Source: Salinivibrio sharmensis (GTDB taxonomy: Bacteria > Pseudomonadota > Gammaproteobacteria > Enterobacterales > Vibrionaceae). From it: DNA of 64,000 nt. Below, one piece after another: positions 38,508-46,664 of the stretch; within the stretch, counting starts at the first letter, position 1, and the number at the start of each line of letters is the position of its first letter. The stretch covers positions 62,001 to 126,000 of the forward strand of contig NZ_MUFC01000002.1 of NCBI RefSeq assembly GCF_001995985.1. Direction: 5' to 3'. The notes under the pieces were generated by a model. The model searched no databases. It was not told the DNA's origin and was given only the letters and a program-made list of their open reading frames with translations. A program made the translations under genes and the position numbers.

Positions 38508-39770
38508 TTAGCCGTCAGCGTCCATAAAGTACGAAATTCGGGTGCGTGGCTTCAGGTATTCTTTTACCTCTTCCGGCAATTTAGAGATAGGTACAGCGGT
38601 ATCTATCTCTAATTCACTGTCTCGCATGTCAATGATCGTCGCTTGGTCTGACGGAATCTCCGAGTCATAGATCATGACATTGGGCTTGAGCAGTGCTGAA
38701 CTGTTCACCGACACGATAATACCGATATCGTCATTCGATAGCTTCACTACCGTACCGGGTGGGTAGACGCCCATCATCTTGACAAATAATGCCAACAGAC
38801 GTGGGTTGAACTTGGCTTTATTGTCTTTGAATAAATGTGATAAGGCTGAAAACGGCATCCGTGCTGGCGCGCCAAATTGAGGGCGACATAAGCGGTCAAA
38901 AAAGTTAACCATACTGACAATTTGTGCCGCTTCGTCGATGTCATCACCTAATAGGCCTTTGGGGAAACCACTGCCGTTGGCAAACTCATGATGCTGAGCA
39001 ATGATGGTCTCGACTTCAGGGGTACACTCGCTCATTTCTGATACTAGCTCCGCACCGTAATTAACATGTTGACGGTAGTAATTCATCTCTGGCTCCGTCA
39101 GTCGCTCCTTTTTTCGCACGATGGCCGACGGCACCTTCTTTGTACCTATATCATGCAACACCGCGCCTGTGAGTAGGGTACGAAGCTGATCGTTATCATA
39201 ACCATTGCTGCGAGCCAGCATCAGCGCGAGCACTGCGACGTTCAATGAATGCGCATACATATCTTCCGCCAGGCTGGGATCATCCATTAGGTGCAGGGTG
39301 ACATTCGACTCACTACCAAAGACCATCATGCTATCGACGAGCATGCGGACATCCTCGTTAGCCGCTTGTGGACGGTTGGCCGCCTTCATATTGATGGCCC
39401 GTAGCTGTGCCATCGAACGTTGATAATGCTTCTGCACTTTTTGAATGCGCGCACGAAAGCGGCGTTGTTCCTCTATACGCAGTTGTTTCTCCTGCTCCAT
39501 TGCCTCTTTTTCTCGGCTGACCGCATATGGGTCGACTTCATCCGGGTTTTCTTTTTTTTCTGCCAGCGCGGGTAAGGGCGCCGCCGTACTTTTATCTGGG
39601 TAGTAGTAGACAAAGCTTATAGGGAGCGAGCGTATCACCTTCGCTTGTGCCTCACTTTCTATTTGAAAACGATTAAGCATAAACGGATGATCGCGCCATT
39701 TTAGCGGGAGTTTGATGTAAAGACCGGCTTGAAGTCGCTCTGTTGAGAGTTTGATGCTATTGGCTGACAT
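38508..39770 (-). CDS. HD-GYP domain protein, probable c-di-GMP phosphodiesterase
   Basis: A cytoplasmic protein of 420 residues. The N-terminus (about 5-130) fits the DUF3391 domain often found before HD-GYP domains, and ends in a charged coiled coil. The HD-GYP domain follows: His206-Asp207 in VLHDIG, His235, and His260-His261. The GYP signature is degenerate, GSGFPKGL (268-272), and the usual HHE-xxDG reads HHEFANG. Metal ligands are mostly kept, so hydrolysis of c-di-GMP is plausible but not assured. It faces panC and lies next to the chemosensory island. Confidence 0.87.
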   Translation of the reverse strand: MSANSIKLSTERLQAGLYIKLPLKWRDHPFMLNRFQIESEAQAKVIRSLPISFVYYYPDKSTAAPLPALAEKKENPDEVDPYAVSREKEAMEQEKQLRIEEQRRFRARIQKVQKHYQRSMAQLRAINMKAANRPQAANEDVRMLVDSMMVFGSESNVTLHLMDDPSLAEDMYAHSLNVAVLALMLARSNGYDNDQLRTLLTGAVLHDIGTKKVPSAIVRKKERLTEPEMNYYRQHVNYGAELVSEMSECTPEVETIIAQHHEFANGSGFPKGLLGDDIDEAAQIVSMVNFFDRLCRPQFGAPARMPFSALSHLFKDNKAKFNPRLLALFVKMMGVYPPGTVVKLSNDDIGIIVSVNSSALLKPNVMIYDSEIPSDQATIIDMRDSELEIDTAVPISKLPEEVKEYLKPRTRISYFMDADG

Positions 39771-39934
39771 GCGTTAATGACACTCGATCCATGAGGTAAA
39801 AGACAAGAATAAAACCCCAACATATTACCATAAATAGGCGATGTTGAGTAAAAAGCCTAATCGCTATCGCACTGAGCGGAAGCCGACTTAAAGGGTAGCA
39901 AAAAGTGCCAGAGGGGGGATGCATTTGCTGTCGT

Positions 39935-39999
39935 GGCATAAAAAAATCCCCACTCGTGTGAGTAGGGATTTTCGTAAACATGGTGCCCGGAGGCGGAAT
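39935..39999 (-). repeat. 65-base direct repeat, left copy (terminator plus tRNA 3' end)
   Basis: This is nearly identical to 40034-40099: GGCATAAAAAAATCCCC..., hairpin, TTCGTAAACA, then the last 19 bases of tRNA-Phe. It is a tandem partial duplication of the tRNA-Phe 3' end and its terminator. Confidence 0.9.
39941..39972 (-). terminator. Second copy of the tRNA-Phe terminator
   Basis: On the minus strand the stem AAAATCCCTAC/GTGGGGATTTTTTT repeats the terminator at 40041-40072 with one difference in the stem. Confidence 0.75.
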
Positions 40000-40030
40000 A
40001 GATCGCGGCCTGCAAGGTCACCGACACGGT
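39981..40030 (-). pseudogene. tRNA-Phe 3'-end relic
   Basis: Bases 39981-39999 equal the 3' end of the intact tRNA-Phe (CCA to T-arm). The sequence then diverges for about 20 bases, and 40019-40029 again matches (CACCGACACGG). The anticodon and D-arm are lost. It cannot make a functional tRNA. Confidence 0.8.
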
Positions 40031-40033
40031 GTC

Positions 40034-40099
40034 GGCATAAAAAAAATCCCCACTCGTGTGAGCAGGGATTTTCGTAAACATGGTGCCCGGAGGCGGAAT
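40034..40099 (-). repeat. 66-base direct repeat, right copy
   Basis: Counterpart of 39935-39999, joined here to the intact tRNA-Phe gene. It differs by one extra A and one substitution in the hairpin. Confidence 0.9.
40041..40072 (-). terminator. Terminator of tRNA-Phe (left copy)
   Basis: On the minus strand the stem AAAATCCCTGCTCACACGAG.GGGGATTTT is followed by TTTT, nine bases past the CCA end. Confidence 0.85.
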
Positions 40100-40156
40100 C
40101 GAACCACCGACACGGGGATTTTCAATCCCCTGCTCTACCGACTGAGCTATCCGGGC
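40081..40156 (-). tRNA. tRNA-Phe(GAA), left of chemosensory operon
   Basis: 76 bases with encoded CCA. The acceptor stem is GCCCGGA/TCCGGGC, the anticodon loop TTGAAAA carries GAA, and the T-loop TTCGATT is standard. The sequence is identical to the tRNA at 52831-52906. Confidence 0.97.
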
Positions 40157-40166
40157 CAGGGCGCCT

Positions 40167-40195
40167 ATTAAATAGCATTAACCGCCTCGTGTCAA
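40167..40195 (-). promoter_or_regulatory. Promoter of the left tRNA-Phe
   Basis: On the minus strand: TTGACA (40195-40190), 17 bases, TTTAAT (40172-40167), then a GC-rich discriminator as in stable RNA promoters. Confidence 0.85.
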
Positions 40196-40457
40196 AGCAT
40201 ATTTAACTGCTTCATTCCATTGAAATAAGTATTATTCCCACGTTTTTTAACCGTTGTCTTTTGTGATCTCACTCATTCTTTTGAATGAATAGAAAGGAAT
40301 GCAAAGGTGTTGATTTAATTATGTTTTACAAATGAATTTTATATAAAGTTCTGTTTCATATACATAATTTTAGCTTTTCTTTTTGGTCGAAAAAACTACC
40401 TGTCGATAATCCATCTTTAAAAGTAAGGACTAAAACCAGTTGTTCTATTGAATGTTG

Positions 40458-40466
40458 CTACACTTA
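40458..40466 (+). promoter_or_regulatory. Sigma-S-like -10 element before the chemosensory operon
   Basis: CTACACTTA is one base from the sigma-S extended -10 consensus CTATACTTA and is 53 bases before the first start codon. The homologous V. cholerae cluster III is reported to depend on RpoS. No clear -35 is seen, which sigma-S promoters tolerate. Confidence 0.5.
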
Positions 40467-40518
40467 TTCAACAACCAAAGGCATGTCTTTTTTGACAACA
40501 ATTTAGGACGATGCATCC

Positions 40519-40776
40519 ATGAAAATAGAACTCGGAGACTCTCTCGATATCACCCAAGTACAAAATATTAAAGAAGATTGGGGAGCCAAGGTGGCAGAGG
40601 GGGGAGCTTGTGTCATCGACGCTAGCCAGCTGGGCAGAGTTGATGGTGCCGGCCTGCAATTATTGTTGGTGTTGGTGCGTTCTTGTGATGACGTTGAGTG
40701 GCTGAACGTCCCCGAATGCCTACTAATCTCGGCGCAACATGCCGGCATGACGACTTTATTAAAGCTAAATACTTGA
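40519..40776 (+). CDS. STAS-domain protein, first gene of the chemosensory operon
   Basis: An 85-residue single STAS domain, like anti-sigma factor antagonists. The usual phosphorylation motif D-S/T-A-G reads Asp42-Gly43-Ala44-Gly45 (GRVDGAGLQ), so the Ser/Thr that a kinase would modify is absent. It may act as an always-unphosphorylated partner or a structural one. TTTAGGACG lies before the ATG. cheY follows 22 bases later. V. cholerae cluster III has related small STAS genes. A second STAS protein near the operon end keeps the serine. Confidence 0.85.
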   Translation: MKIELGDSLDITQVQNIKEDWGAKVAEGGACVIDASQLGRVDGAGLQLLLVLVRSCDDVEWLNVPECLLISAQHAGMTTLLKLNT

Positions 40777-40798
40777 TACACGGAGTGGGAGTAAAAGG

Positions 40799-41158
40799 AT
40801 GGCAAATATACTAGCAGCGGATGATTCGGTATCGATTCGGCAAATGGTTAGCCACACATTAAAGGAGGCAGGATATCAAGTTGAAACGGCTAACGATGGT
40901 GCAGATGCACTGCGAAAAGCAAAGTCTAAAAAATTTGACCTCATCATTTCCGACGTCAACATGCCGGTGATGGATGGTTTTGAGTTTGTTAAACAAGTGC
41001 GAGGCGTACAGCAGTACAAATTTACCCCGATATTGATGCTCACTACCGAAGCGTCCGCTGAGAAAAAGTCGGCGGGTAAAGCGGCGGGAGCGACAGGATG
41101 GATTGTTAAACCATTCAACCCAGACACCTTACTGAAAACACTCAAACGCGTGCTGTAA
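40799..41158 (+). CDS. cheY: Chemotaxis response regulator CheY
   Basis: A single receiver domain of 119 residues. The acidic pocket is Asp8/Asp9, the phosphoacceptor Asp52 (ISDVNMPVMDG), and the conserved Thr and Lys lie in LTTEAS and IVKPF. It would be phosphorylated by the neighbouring CheA. Whether it binds the flagellar switch is unknown; F7-type CheY proteins in Pseudomonas and Vibrio do not control swimming directly. Confidence 0.95.
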   Translation: MANILAADDSVSIRQMVSHTLKEAGYQVETANDGADALRKAKSKKFDLIISDVNMPVMDGFEFVKQVRGVQQYKFTPILMLTTEASAEKKSAGKAAGATGWIVKPFNPDTLLKTLKRVL

Positions 41159-41179
41159 GGCGCATCAACGGAGGGTAAT

Positions 41180-43279
41180 ATGGCCATGGATATGGATCAG
41201 TTGCGACGCATCTTTTATGAAGAATGTCGTGAAAACCTCGAAGTGCTGGAAAGAGAGCTCTTGGCGCTTGACCCGGGGGCGACAGATCTTGAATCCATAA
41301 ATACCATTTTCCGTGCTGCGCACTCGATTAAAGGGGGGGCTGCCACCTTTAATCTTGACGACATTAGTCACTTCACACATGTGATGGAAACCTTGCTTGA
41401 CGAGGCTCGGGAAGGAAAGCGACAGCTCGACAGCCACACGATCGATGTATTACTGCGTGGTGGTGATTGTATCCTCGCGATGCTTGAAGCTTACGAAAAT
41501 GAGGTTGAGTACGACAAAAGCGAGCGAGATGCCGTCACTGCTGCGCTTAACGCAATCATGGATAGTGCTGCGTCAACAGCCTCTGAGCCAACAGAAGCAG
41601 ACACAGAAGATCTCGGACAGCAAGCGTCGGCGGCAACGGGACATGAAGAATGGTCGATTACCTTTGTGCCGCACCCAGACATGCTTTTTTCTGGCAATGA
41701 TCCTGTACGTATATTGCGTGAGCTTCATGCACTACCCGGGGGCGCAGAGGTAACGTGCGATCAGACGCACTTGCCTACCTTCGAACAATTGGACCCTGAG
41801 CAGCTTTACTTGCGTTGGCACATTCGTGTTGATGGTCATGTCCCAGAAGAAGAAATTGCCGCGATTTTTGAGTGGGTGGAAGATGAATGCGACCTCACTA
41901 TTAGCCCCATCGGCGCTGAGAATGAGAGCGATGCGGATACTGAACCTGTTGAGGTAGAGCAGCATCCCGTATCATCACAGCCGCAAGACAACGTCTCCGC
42001 GCCCGCTTCCCCTCCCGACGCTAAACCGGCAGCGAAAAAAGCCAATAAGCCACCGGCGAAAAGCGAAGCCAGTGTGTCCTCCATTCGCGTTGAAATCGAC
42101 AAAGTCGATAACTTGATTAACCTTGTAGGTGAATTAGTAATCACTCAGTCGATGCTGGCAGAGTTAAGCAGCGACTTTTCACCTGAGCGGCTTGAGCAAC
42201 TGCAATCTGGCCTTGAGCAACTGATGCTCAATACCAAAGAGTTGCAAGAAAGCGTGCTCGATATCCGCATGTTGCCGATCAGTTTTGCCTTTAACCGTTT
42301 CCCTCGTTTGATTCGAGACTTGTCCTCGCAGTTGGGAAAGCGGGTGGAGTTAGTCATAGAAGGCGAGAGCACCGAGCTAGATAAAACCGTACTCGAGCGA
42401 ATTGCTGATCCGCTGGTGCATTTGGTGCGCAACGCGGTGGATCATGGTTTAGAAACCCCAGAAATCCGCGCGGAAAAAGGCAAGCCTGAAACAGGGAAAG
42501 TGCACCTGAATGCTTACCATCAGGGCGGCTCGATAGTGATTGAAGTCAGTGACGATGGCGCTGGATTACACAAAGAAAGGATCTGGCGTAAAGCGCTGGA
42601 TAAGGGGCTGATTTCAGACGATCTCCCGCTCAGTGAACTGACGGACACGCATGTTTTTAACCTCTTGTTTGCCCCTGGTTTCTCCACAGCCAAACAAGTC
42701 TCTGATGTCTCCGGGCGTGGCGTGGGCATGGACGTGGTGCGCCGAAACATTGAACAGCTGGGCGGCAACATTGATGTGCACTCGGCGCCAGAGCAAGGCA
42801 GCACTTTCAAAATTAGCTTGCCGTTAACCCTGGCTATCTTAGATGGTCAGCTGGTGAAAGTAGAAGGCCAAGTGTATGTGGTGCCACTGATTTCTATCAT
42901 TGAATCGCTTCAGATTGATAGCCGCCAAATTAAAACCGCCTCTGGTGTTCAGCTTTACCGGTTGCGAGAAGAAAACATTCCCATTCTACGTTTAAAAGAA
43001 GAGTTTGAGCTCGGCAGCAGTGGCGACGATCTTGATAAACAGCTGCTTTGTTTGGTCGAAGCCGGGGATAAAAAGGTCGGCCTGCTACTTGATGAGCTGC
43101 TTGGGCAGCAGCAAGTGGTGATCAAAAGCTTGGAGTCCAACTATGCCCGCGTGCCTGGTATCTCAGGCGCGACCATCTTGGGGGATGGCTCTGTCTCACT
43201 CATTTTAGATATCCAAGGCTTAATCACGCAGTTTTTAGCGCGTGTCAGCGATGCCAGCGGTCATATCGCAGCAGCCTAG
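41180..43279 (+). CDS. cheA: Chemotaxis histidine kinase CheA
   Basis: A 699-residue hybrid-free CheA. The HPt domain has His48 in RAAHSIKGG. A second small domain follows (about 158-250; FVPHPDMLFSGNDPVRILREL), seen in many non-enteric CheA proteins. Then come an Ala/Pro linker, the dimerisation helices (about 290-345), the HATPase with HLVRNAVDHGLE, DDGAGL and GRGVGMDVVRRNI, and the CheW-like C-terminus. GGAGG precedes the ATG. The kinase core is complete. It is part of an F7-type array set of genes. Confidence 0.96.
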   Translation: MAMDMDQLRRIFYEECRENLEVLERELLALDPGATDLESINTIFRAAHSIKGGAATFNLDDISHFTHVMETLLDEAREGKRQLDSHTIDVLLRGGDCILAMLEAYENEVEYDKSERDAVTAALNAIMDSAASTASEPTEADTEDLGQQASAATGHEEWSITFVPHPDMLFSGNDPVRILRELHALPGGAEVTCDQTHLPTFEQLDPEQLYLRWHIRVDGHVPEEEIAAIFEWVEDECDLTISPIGAENESDADTEPVEVEQHPVSSQPQDNVSAPASPPDAKPAAKKANKPPAKSEASVSSIRVEIDKVDNLINLVGELVITQSMLAELSSDFSPERLEQLQSGLEQLMLNTKELQESVLDIRMLPISFAFNRFPRLIRDLSSQLGKRVELVIEGESTELDKTVLERIADPLVHLVRNAVDHGLETPEIRAEKGKPETGKVHLNAYHQGGSIVIEVSDDGAGLHKERIWRKALDKGLISDDLPLSELTDTHVFNLLFAPGFSTAKQVSDVSGRGVGMDVVRRNIEQLGGNIDVHSAPEQGSTFKISLPLTLAILDGQLVKVEGQVYVVPLISIIESLQIDSRQIKTASGVQLYRLREENIPILRLKEEFELGSSGDDLDKQLLCLVEAGDKKVGLLLDELLGQQQVVIKSLESNYARVPGISGATILGDGSVSLILDIQGLITQFLARVSDASGHIAAA

Positions 43280-43288
43280 GGAGGGAAT

Positions 43289-43786
43289 ATGCAGACGGTA
43301 ATGGAATCAGACAATGCGCTGGATATTGATGATCGTGTTGAGCAACTGCAAGGCAGTGACTATCTGAGCTTCGAACTAGATGGCGAACTGTATGGCGTCG
43401 ATATCCAAACGGTAGAGGAGATCCGGGTGTGGGAGTCACCGACACTGATCCCGCGCTCGCCCGCCTTTATCTTGGGCGTGATCAACCTACGCGGAATGAT
43501 AGTGCCGGTGATGGATTTACGTATTCGCTTTCAGGCCAAACAGGTCGATTATCACCGAGAAACCGTGGTGCTGATTTTGCGCGCCAGTGAGGTAGCCAAT
43601 AACAAGGTGATGGGCGTGGTAGTCGATGCCGTTTCCGATGTGGTTGACCAAGGGGAGGGACAGATTATGCCTCCGTTTGGTGATTCTCAGGTGATTGCTT
43701 ATGTCAGTGGCCTGCTCAATGTCGGCGAGCGGGTGATGTCGTTGGTGAATGTGGATGAGTTGTTGCGTATCGAGCGATGGATATAG
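43289..43786 (+). CDS. cheW: Chemotaxis coupling protein CheW (first)
   Basis: A 165-residue CheW that links receptors to CheA. The domain covers about 25-160: YLSFELDGELYGVDIQ, then ILGVINLRGMIVPVMDLR. An N-terminal extension of about 25 acidic residues precedes it. GGGAGGG precedes the ATG. A second, different CheW follows directly. Two CheW genes in tandem is also the V. cholerae cluster III arrangement. Confidence 0.94.
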   Translation: MQTVMESDNALDIDDRVEQLQGSDYLSFELDGELYGVDIQTVEEIRVWESPTLIPRSPAFILGVINLRGMIVPVMDLRIRFQAKQVDYHRETVVLILRASEVANNKVMGVVVDAVSDVVDQGEGQIMPPFGDSQVIAYVSGLLNVGERVMSLVNVDELLRIERWI

Positions 43787-43794
43787 GTGAGGAT

Positions 43795-44265
43795 ATGGCG
43801 CAATCGCGAGAATACTTAAGTTTCTTACTCGAGGATGAAGAATACGGCGTCCATATTCTCGATGTGAAAGAAGTCAGAGGATGGTCGGAAGTCCGTCGAA
43901 TCCCCAACACGCTGCCGCATATGCTGGGAGTGTTGGAGCTTCGGGGCGAATACATCCCCATTATGGATATTCGCCAGTGCTTTGGTATGACGCCAGCGAC
44001 GCTCACCGCTATGAGCGTCATCATTATTGTTCGCAACCAACAGGGGGTGTCGCTCGGTATCGTGGTGGATGCGGTGGCTGAAGTGCACAACTTGGAGAAA
44101 GAGCAAATTAAAGCCCCTCCGGGACTGCATCAGCACGATAAGTGGTACATGGAAGGCATTGCGTCAGTGAATGACAGGCACCTGGTGTTGATTAACTTGG
44201 AACAGTTGTTCGACTTTGATCAGTTACAACAAAGCGCACAACCGGAAAGCGCAAACGAGGACTAG
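43795..44265 (+). CDS. cheW: Chemotaxis coupling protein CheW (second)
   Basis: A 156-residue CheW, divergent from the first. YLSFLLEDEEYGVHILDVKE and MLGVLELRGEYIPIMDIR mark the domain, and a Trp-rich stretch (KWYMEGIASV) lies near the end. I prefer ATG at 43795 with AGGTGA just upstream. ATG at 43777 would add six residues and overlap the first cheW. The pair may bind CheA and receptors in different rings of the array. Confidence 0.92.
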   Translation: MAQSREYLSFLLEDEEYGVHILDVKEVRGWSEVRRIPNTLPHMLGVLELRGEYIPIMDIRQCFGMTPATLTAMSVIIIVRNQQGVSLGIVVDAVAEVHNLEKEQIKAPPGLHQHDKWYMEGIASVNDRHLVLINLEQLFDFDQLQQSAQPESANED

Positions 44266-44268
44266 AAT

Positions 44269-46662
44269 ATGGCGTGGTTTAAAAGGGAAGTACAGCAAGA
44301 CAACCAACAGACCAAGCAAAATGTGCAGCTGTTAGCCGCACTAAATGTCGCGCCTGCTGCACTTGTTATGCTCGACAGTCAGCAGCACGTCACCTTGATT
44401 AATCGACGTGCGCTGCAACTGTTGCAATGTTATCAGGCAGCGATTCGCGAGCACGGCAATGTCGATTTCACCGCGCAAAGTGAGATGTTATTTGGTAAGC
44501 CAATGAGCAGCATATTCGCGGCGGATTTAGTGGACTACCAACAATGGCAGCAGCTTATTGATGACAAACCATCCGTCCAAACTATCGAGTTAGGTGCGGG
44601 CAAGTTGCGTGTGTCGGCCAGTAAAGTCGCTGATGGTCAAGGCTACAGTGTGGAACTTTGCGATGTGACGGCGCGCGCCCACCAAACGGAGGAGCACCAA
44701 CGCTTAAAAGGAGCCTTAGATAACACCCACAGTGCTTTTGTATTGTTAGGGCTCCATGGCGAAATCACCCATGTGAATGAGCAAGCGGTGAAACTGTGTA
44801 AACAACATGAGAAAACCTTCCGGGTGAAAAACAGTGCCTTTGTTGCCAGCCGTGACGATATCCTTGGCAAACACATTGATTATCTGTTTCCTCAACTGCA
44901 GCGCGAAACCTTTCACACCCCTGATAAGATGCCTATCAATCGGGATATTCGCTTTAAAGATGCGCGCTTTGAGTTTCATGCCACCGCCAGCTACGACCGT
45001 CACGGTAAGCATGTTGGTACCACGATTGAGTGGCGTGATGTCACTGAAAGACGTAAGAAAGAGTCAGAACATTCATTATTGGCGGCCGTGGTTGAGGGAA
45101 TGACCACCAATGTGATGCTCGCGGACAAAGACGGCATCATTCGCTACCTTAACCCTGCAGTCACCGATCTGTTTAATAGCCGTGAAGATGAAATGCGCGA
45201 GATCTTTCCAGGCTTTGCTGCCGATAAGCTGGTCGGTACCAGCATTGACCAATTCCACAAAAACCCGGCGCACCAACAGTCTGTGATTGCCAACCCAGAC
45301 CGGATGCCATTTAAAGCGGAAATTACGGTTGGAGAGCTGGAATTTGCGCTCAATTGCATTGCCCTTTATGACGATGACGATGAATACATTGGCCCTGCGC
45401 TGCAATGGGAAGACATTACCGAACAAATGGATAGCCTGCGTCAGGTAGAAGACCTTATCGAGAAAGCGGCCGATGGCAACCTTAGTGATCGAATGGATAC
45501 CAGTAAGTACCGTGGTTCGATGGCAAAACTCGGTAAGGGTATAAACCAGCTACTGGATAGTTTCGTTGATCCGCTTAACGAGTGTATTCGCGTAATGCGA
45601 GGGGTATCGAAAGGGGATCTCAAAGCGACCATGCCGGAAGACTACAAAGGCGATTTCGAAGATCTCAGCCAAGCGGTCAATGCCTCGATTAATAACGTTC
45701 GCAACATGGTTGAAAAGATCACCCATTCATCGGCACGGGTGGCGTCAGCCTCCGCAGAAATTGCTGAGGGGAATAACGATCTGAGTGAGCGTACTGAAGA
45801 GCAGGCGGCTAACTTGCAAGAAACCGCAGCAAGTATGGAGCAAATGACGGCCACGGTGAAGCAGAATGCGGAAAGTGCATCATCGGCCAATACGCTCTCC
45901 AGTAAAGCTAGCGAAAAAGCGCGTAAAGGCGGTGAAGTGGTCAAAGAGACCGTGGATGCAATGGCTGAAATTAACGATGCCAGTAAGAAAATAGCCGATA
46001 TCATTGGGGTGATCGATGAAATTGCTTTCCAAACCAACTTGCTCGCTTTGAATGCGGCGGTAGAGGCTGCGCGTGCGGGTGAACAAGGGCGTGGCTTTGC
46101 CGTTGTCGCGGGTGAGGTACGCAATTTGGCACAACGCAGTGCCGGCGCCGCGAAAGAGATCAAAGACTTGATCAAAGACAGTGTCGAGAAAGTGACTCAA
46201 GGCTCGAAGCTGGTGGATGAATCTGGCGAAATGCTGGAGGAAATCGTTGCCTCTGTCTCCGAGGTGTCTCAGCTGATTGGTAAAATCAATGCGGCGAGCC
46301 AAGAACAAGCCACAGGCATTGATGAAATCACGCGCTCAGTGGCACGTATGGACCAAATGACACAGCAAAACGCTGCATTGGTTGAAGAAGCTGCTGCATC
46401 GAGCCAGTCGATGAGAGAAGAAGGCGCGGAGTTAATTAACTTAATTGGCTTCTTCCAAGTAGATATCGATGCTGACAAGCTCGTGGATATTCAAACGCCA
46501 AGCACCAAACCCAAGGTGACCCCGCCTCACACGACTAAGACAGCGCCTAGAGCGAGCAGTGATAGTTACCGCAATGGTGAGGCCGCGAAAGCGCGCCTTA
46601 AGGCGGTGAACAGCCAAAAAGCGCCGAGCAATGAAGTCAGTGATGAGTGGGAGGAGTTTTAA
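44269..46662 (+). CDS. Soluble Aer2-like chemoreceptor with three PAS domains
   Basis: A 797-residue methyl-accepting protein with no transmembrane segment, so cytoplasmic. Three PAS domains are seen at about 20-135, 145-258 and 272-387. The third has FHKNPAHQ (His330, His335) and Trp380 in QWEDIT, the arrangement of the heme-binding PAS of Aer2-type oxygen receptors. A HAMP-like region (about 390-475) and the signalling hairpin follow ([18 protein letters not shown]). The last five residues, EWEEF, fit the CheR/CheB tether pentapeptide; Pseudomonas Aer2 ends in GWEEF. V. cholerae cluster III has a comparable Aer2. Oxygen or redox sensing is the likely role. Confidence 0.92.
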   Translation: MAWFKREVQQDNQQTKQNVQLLAALNVAPAALVMLDSQQHVTLINRRALQLLQCYQAAIREHGNVDFTAQSEMLFGKPMSSIFAADLVDYQQWQQLIDDKPSVQTIELGAGKLRVSASKVADGQGYSVELCDVTARAHQTEEHQRLKGALDNTHSAFVLLGLHGEITHVNEQAVKLCKQHEKTFRVKNSAFVASRDDILGKHIDYLFPQLQRETFHTPDKMPINRDIRFKDARFEFHATASYDRHGKHVGTTIEWRDVTERRKKESEHSLLAAVVEGMTTNVMLADKDGIIRYLNPAVTDLFNSREDEMREIFPGFAADKLVGTSIDQFHKNPAHQQSVIANPDRMPFKAEITVGELEFALNCIALYDDDDEYIGPALQWEDITEQMDSLRQVEDLIEKAADGNLSDRMDTSKYRGSMAKLGKGINQLLDSFVDPLNECIRVMRGVSKGDLKATMPEDYKGDFEDLSQAVNASINNVRNMVEKITHSSARVASASAEIAEGNNDLSERTEEQAANLQETAASMEQMTATVKQNAESASSANTLSSKASEKARKGGEVVKETVDAMAEINDASKKIADIIGVIDEIAFQTNLLALNAAVEAARAGEQGRGFAVVAGEVRNLAQRSAGAAKEIKDLIKDSVEKVTQGSKLVDESGEMLEEIVASVSEVSQLIGKINAASQEQATGIDEITRSVARMDQMTQQNAALVEEAAASSQSMREEGAELINLIGFFQVDIDADKLVDIQTPSTKPKVTPPHTTKTAPRASSDSYRNGEAAKARLKAVNSQKAPSNEVSDEWEEF

Positions 46663-46664
46663 CC

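Larger units (their letters stand above)
40157..40518. other. Intergenic region upstream of the chemosensory operon
   Basis: 362 AT-rich bases with the tRNA-Phe promoter on the left and the chemosensory promoter on the right. No open frame. A sequence TGTTGATTTAATTAT (40308-40322) resembles half of a LuxR/HapR site. GTCGATAA near 40404 resembles a sigma28 -10 element but has no matching -35. Confidence 0.45.

Noticed and set aside
39935-40099. Possible CRISPR-like repeat pair.
   Set aside because: Only two copies, unequal structure, tRNA sequence inside, no cas genes.
39980-40171. Open frames across the tRNA-Phe gene and its relic (similar ones at 52487-53041).
   Set aside because: The translated peptides (GGGIEPPTRGFS type) are the well-known false proteins produced by reading tRNA genes.
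40404-40411. GTCGATAA as a sigma28 -10 element for the chemosensory operon.
   Set aside because: No TAAAGTTT-like -35 lies 11 bases upstream, so it is likely chance.
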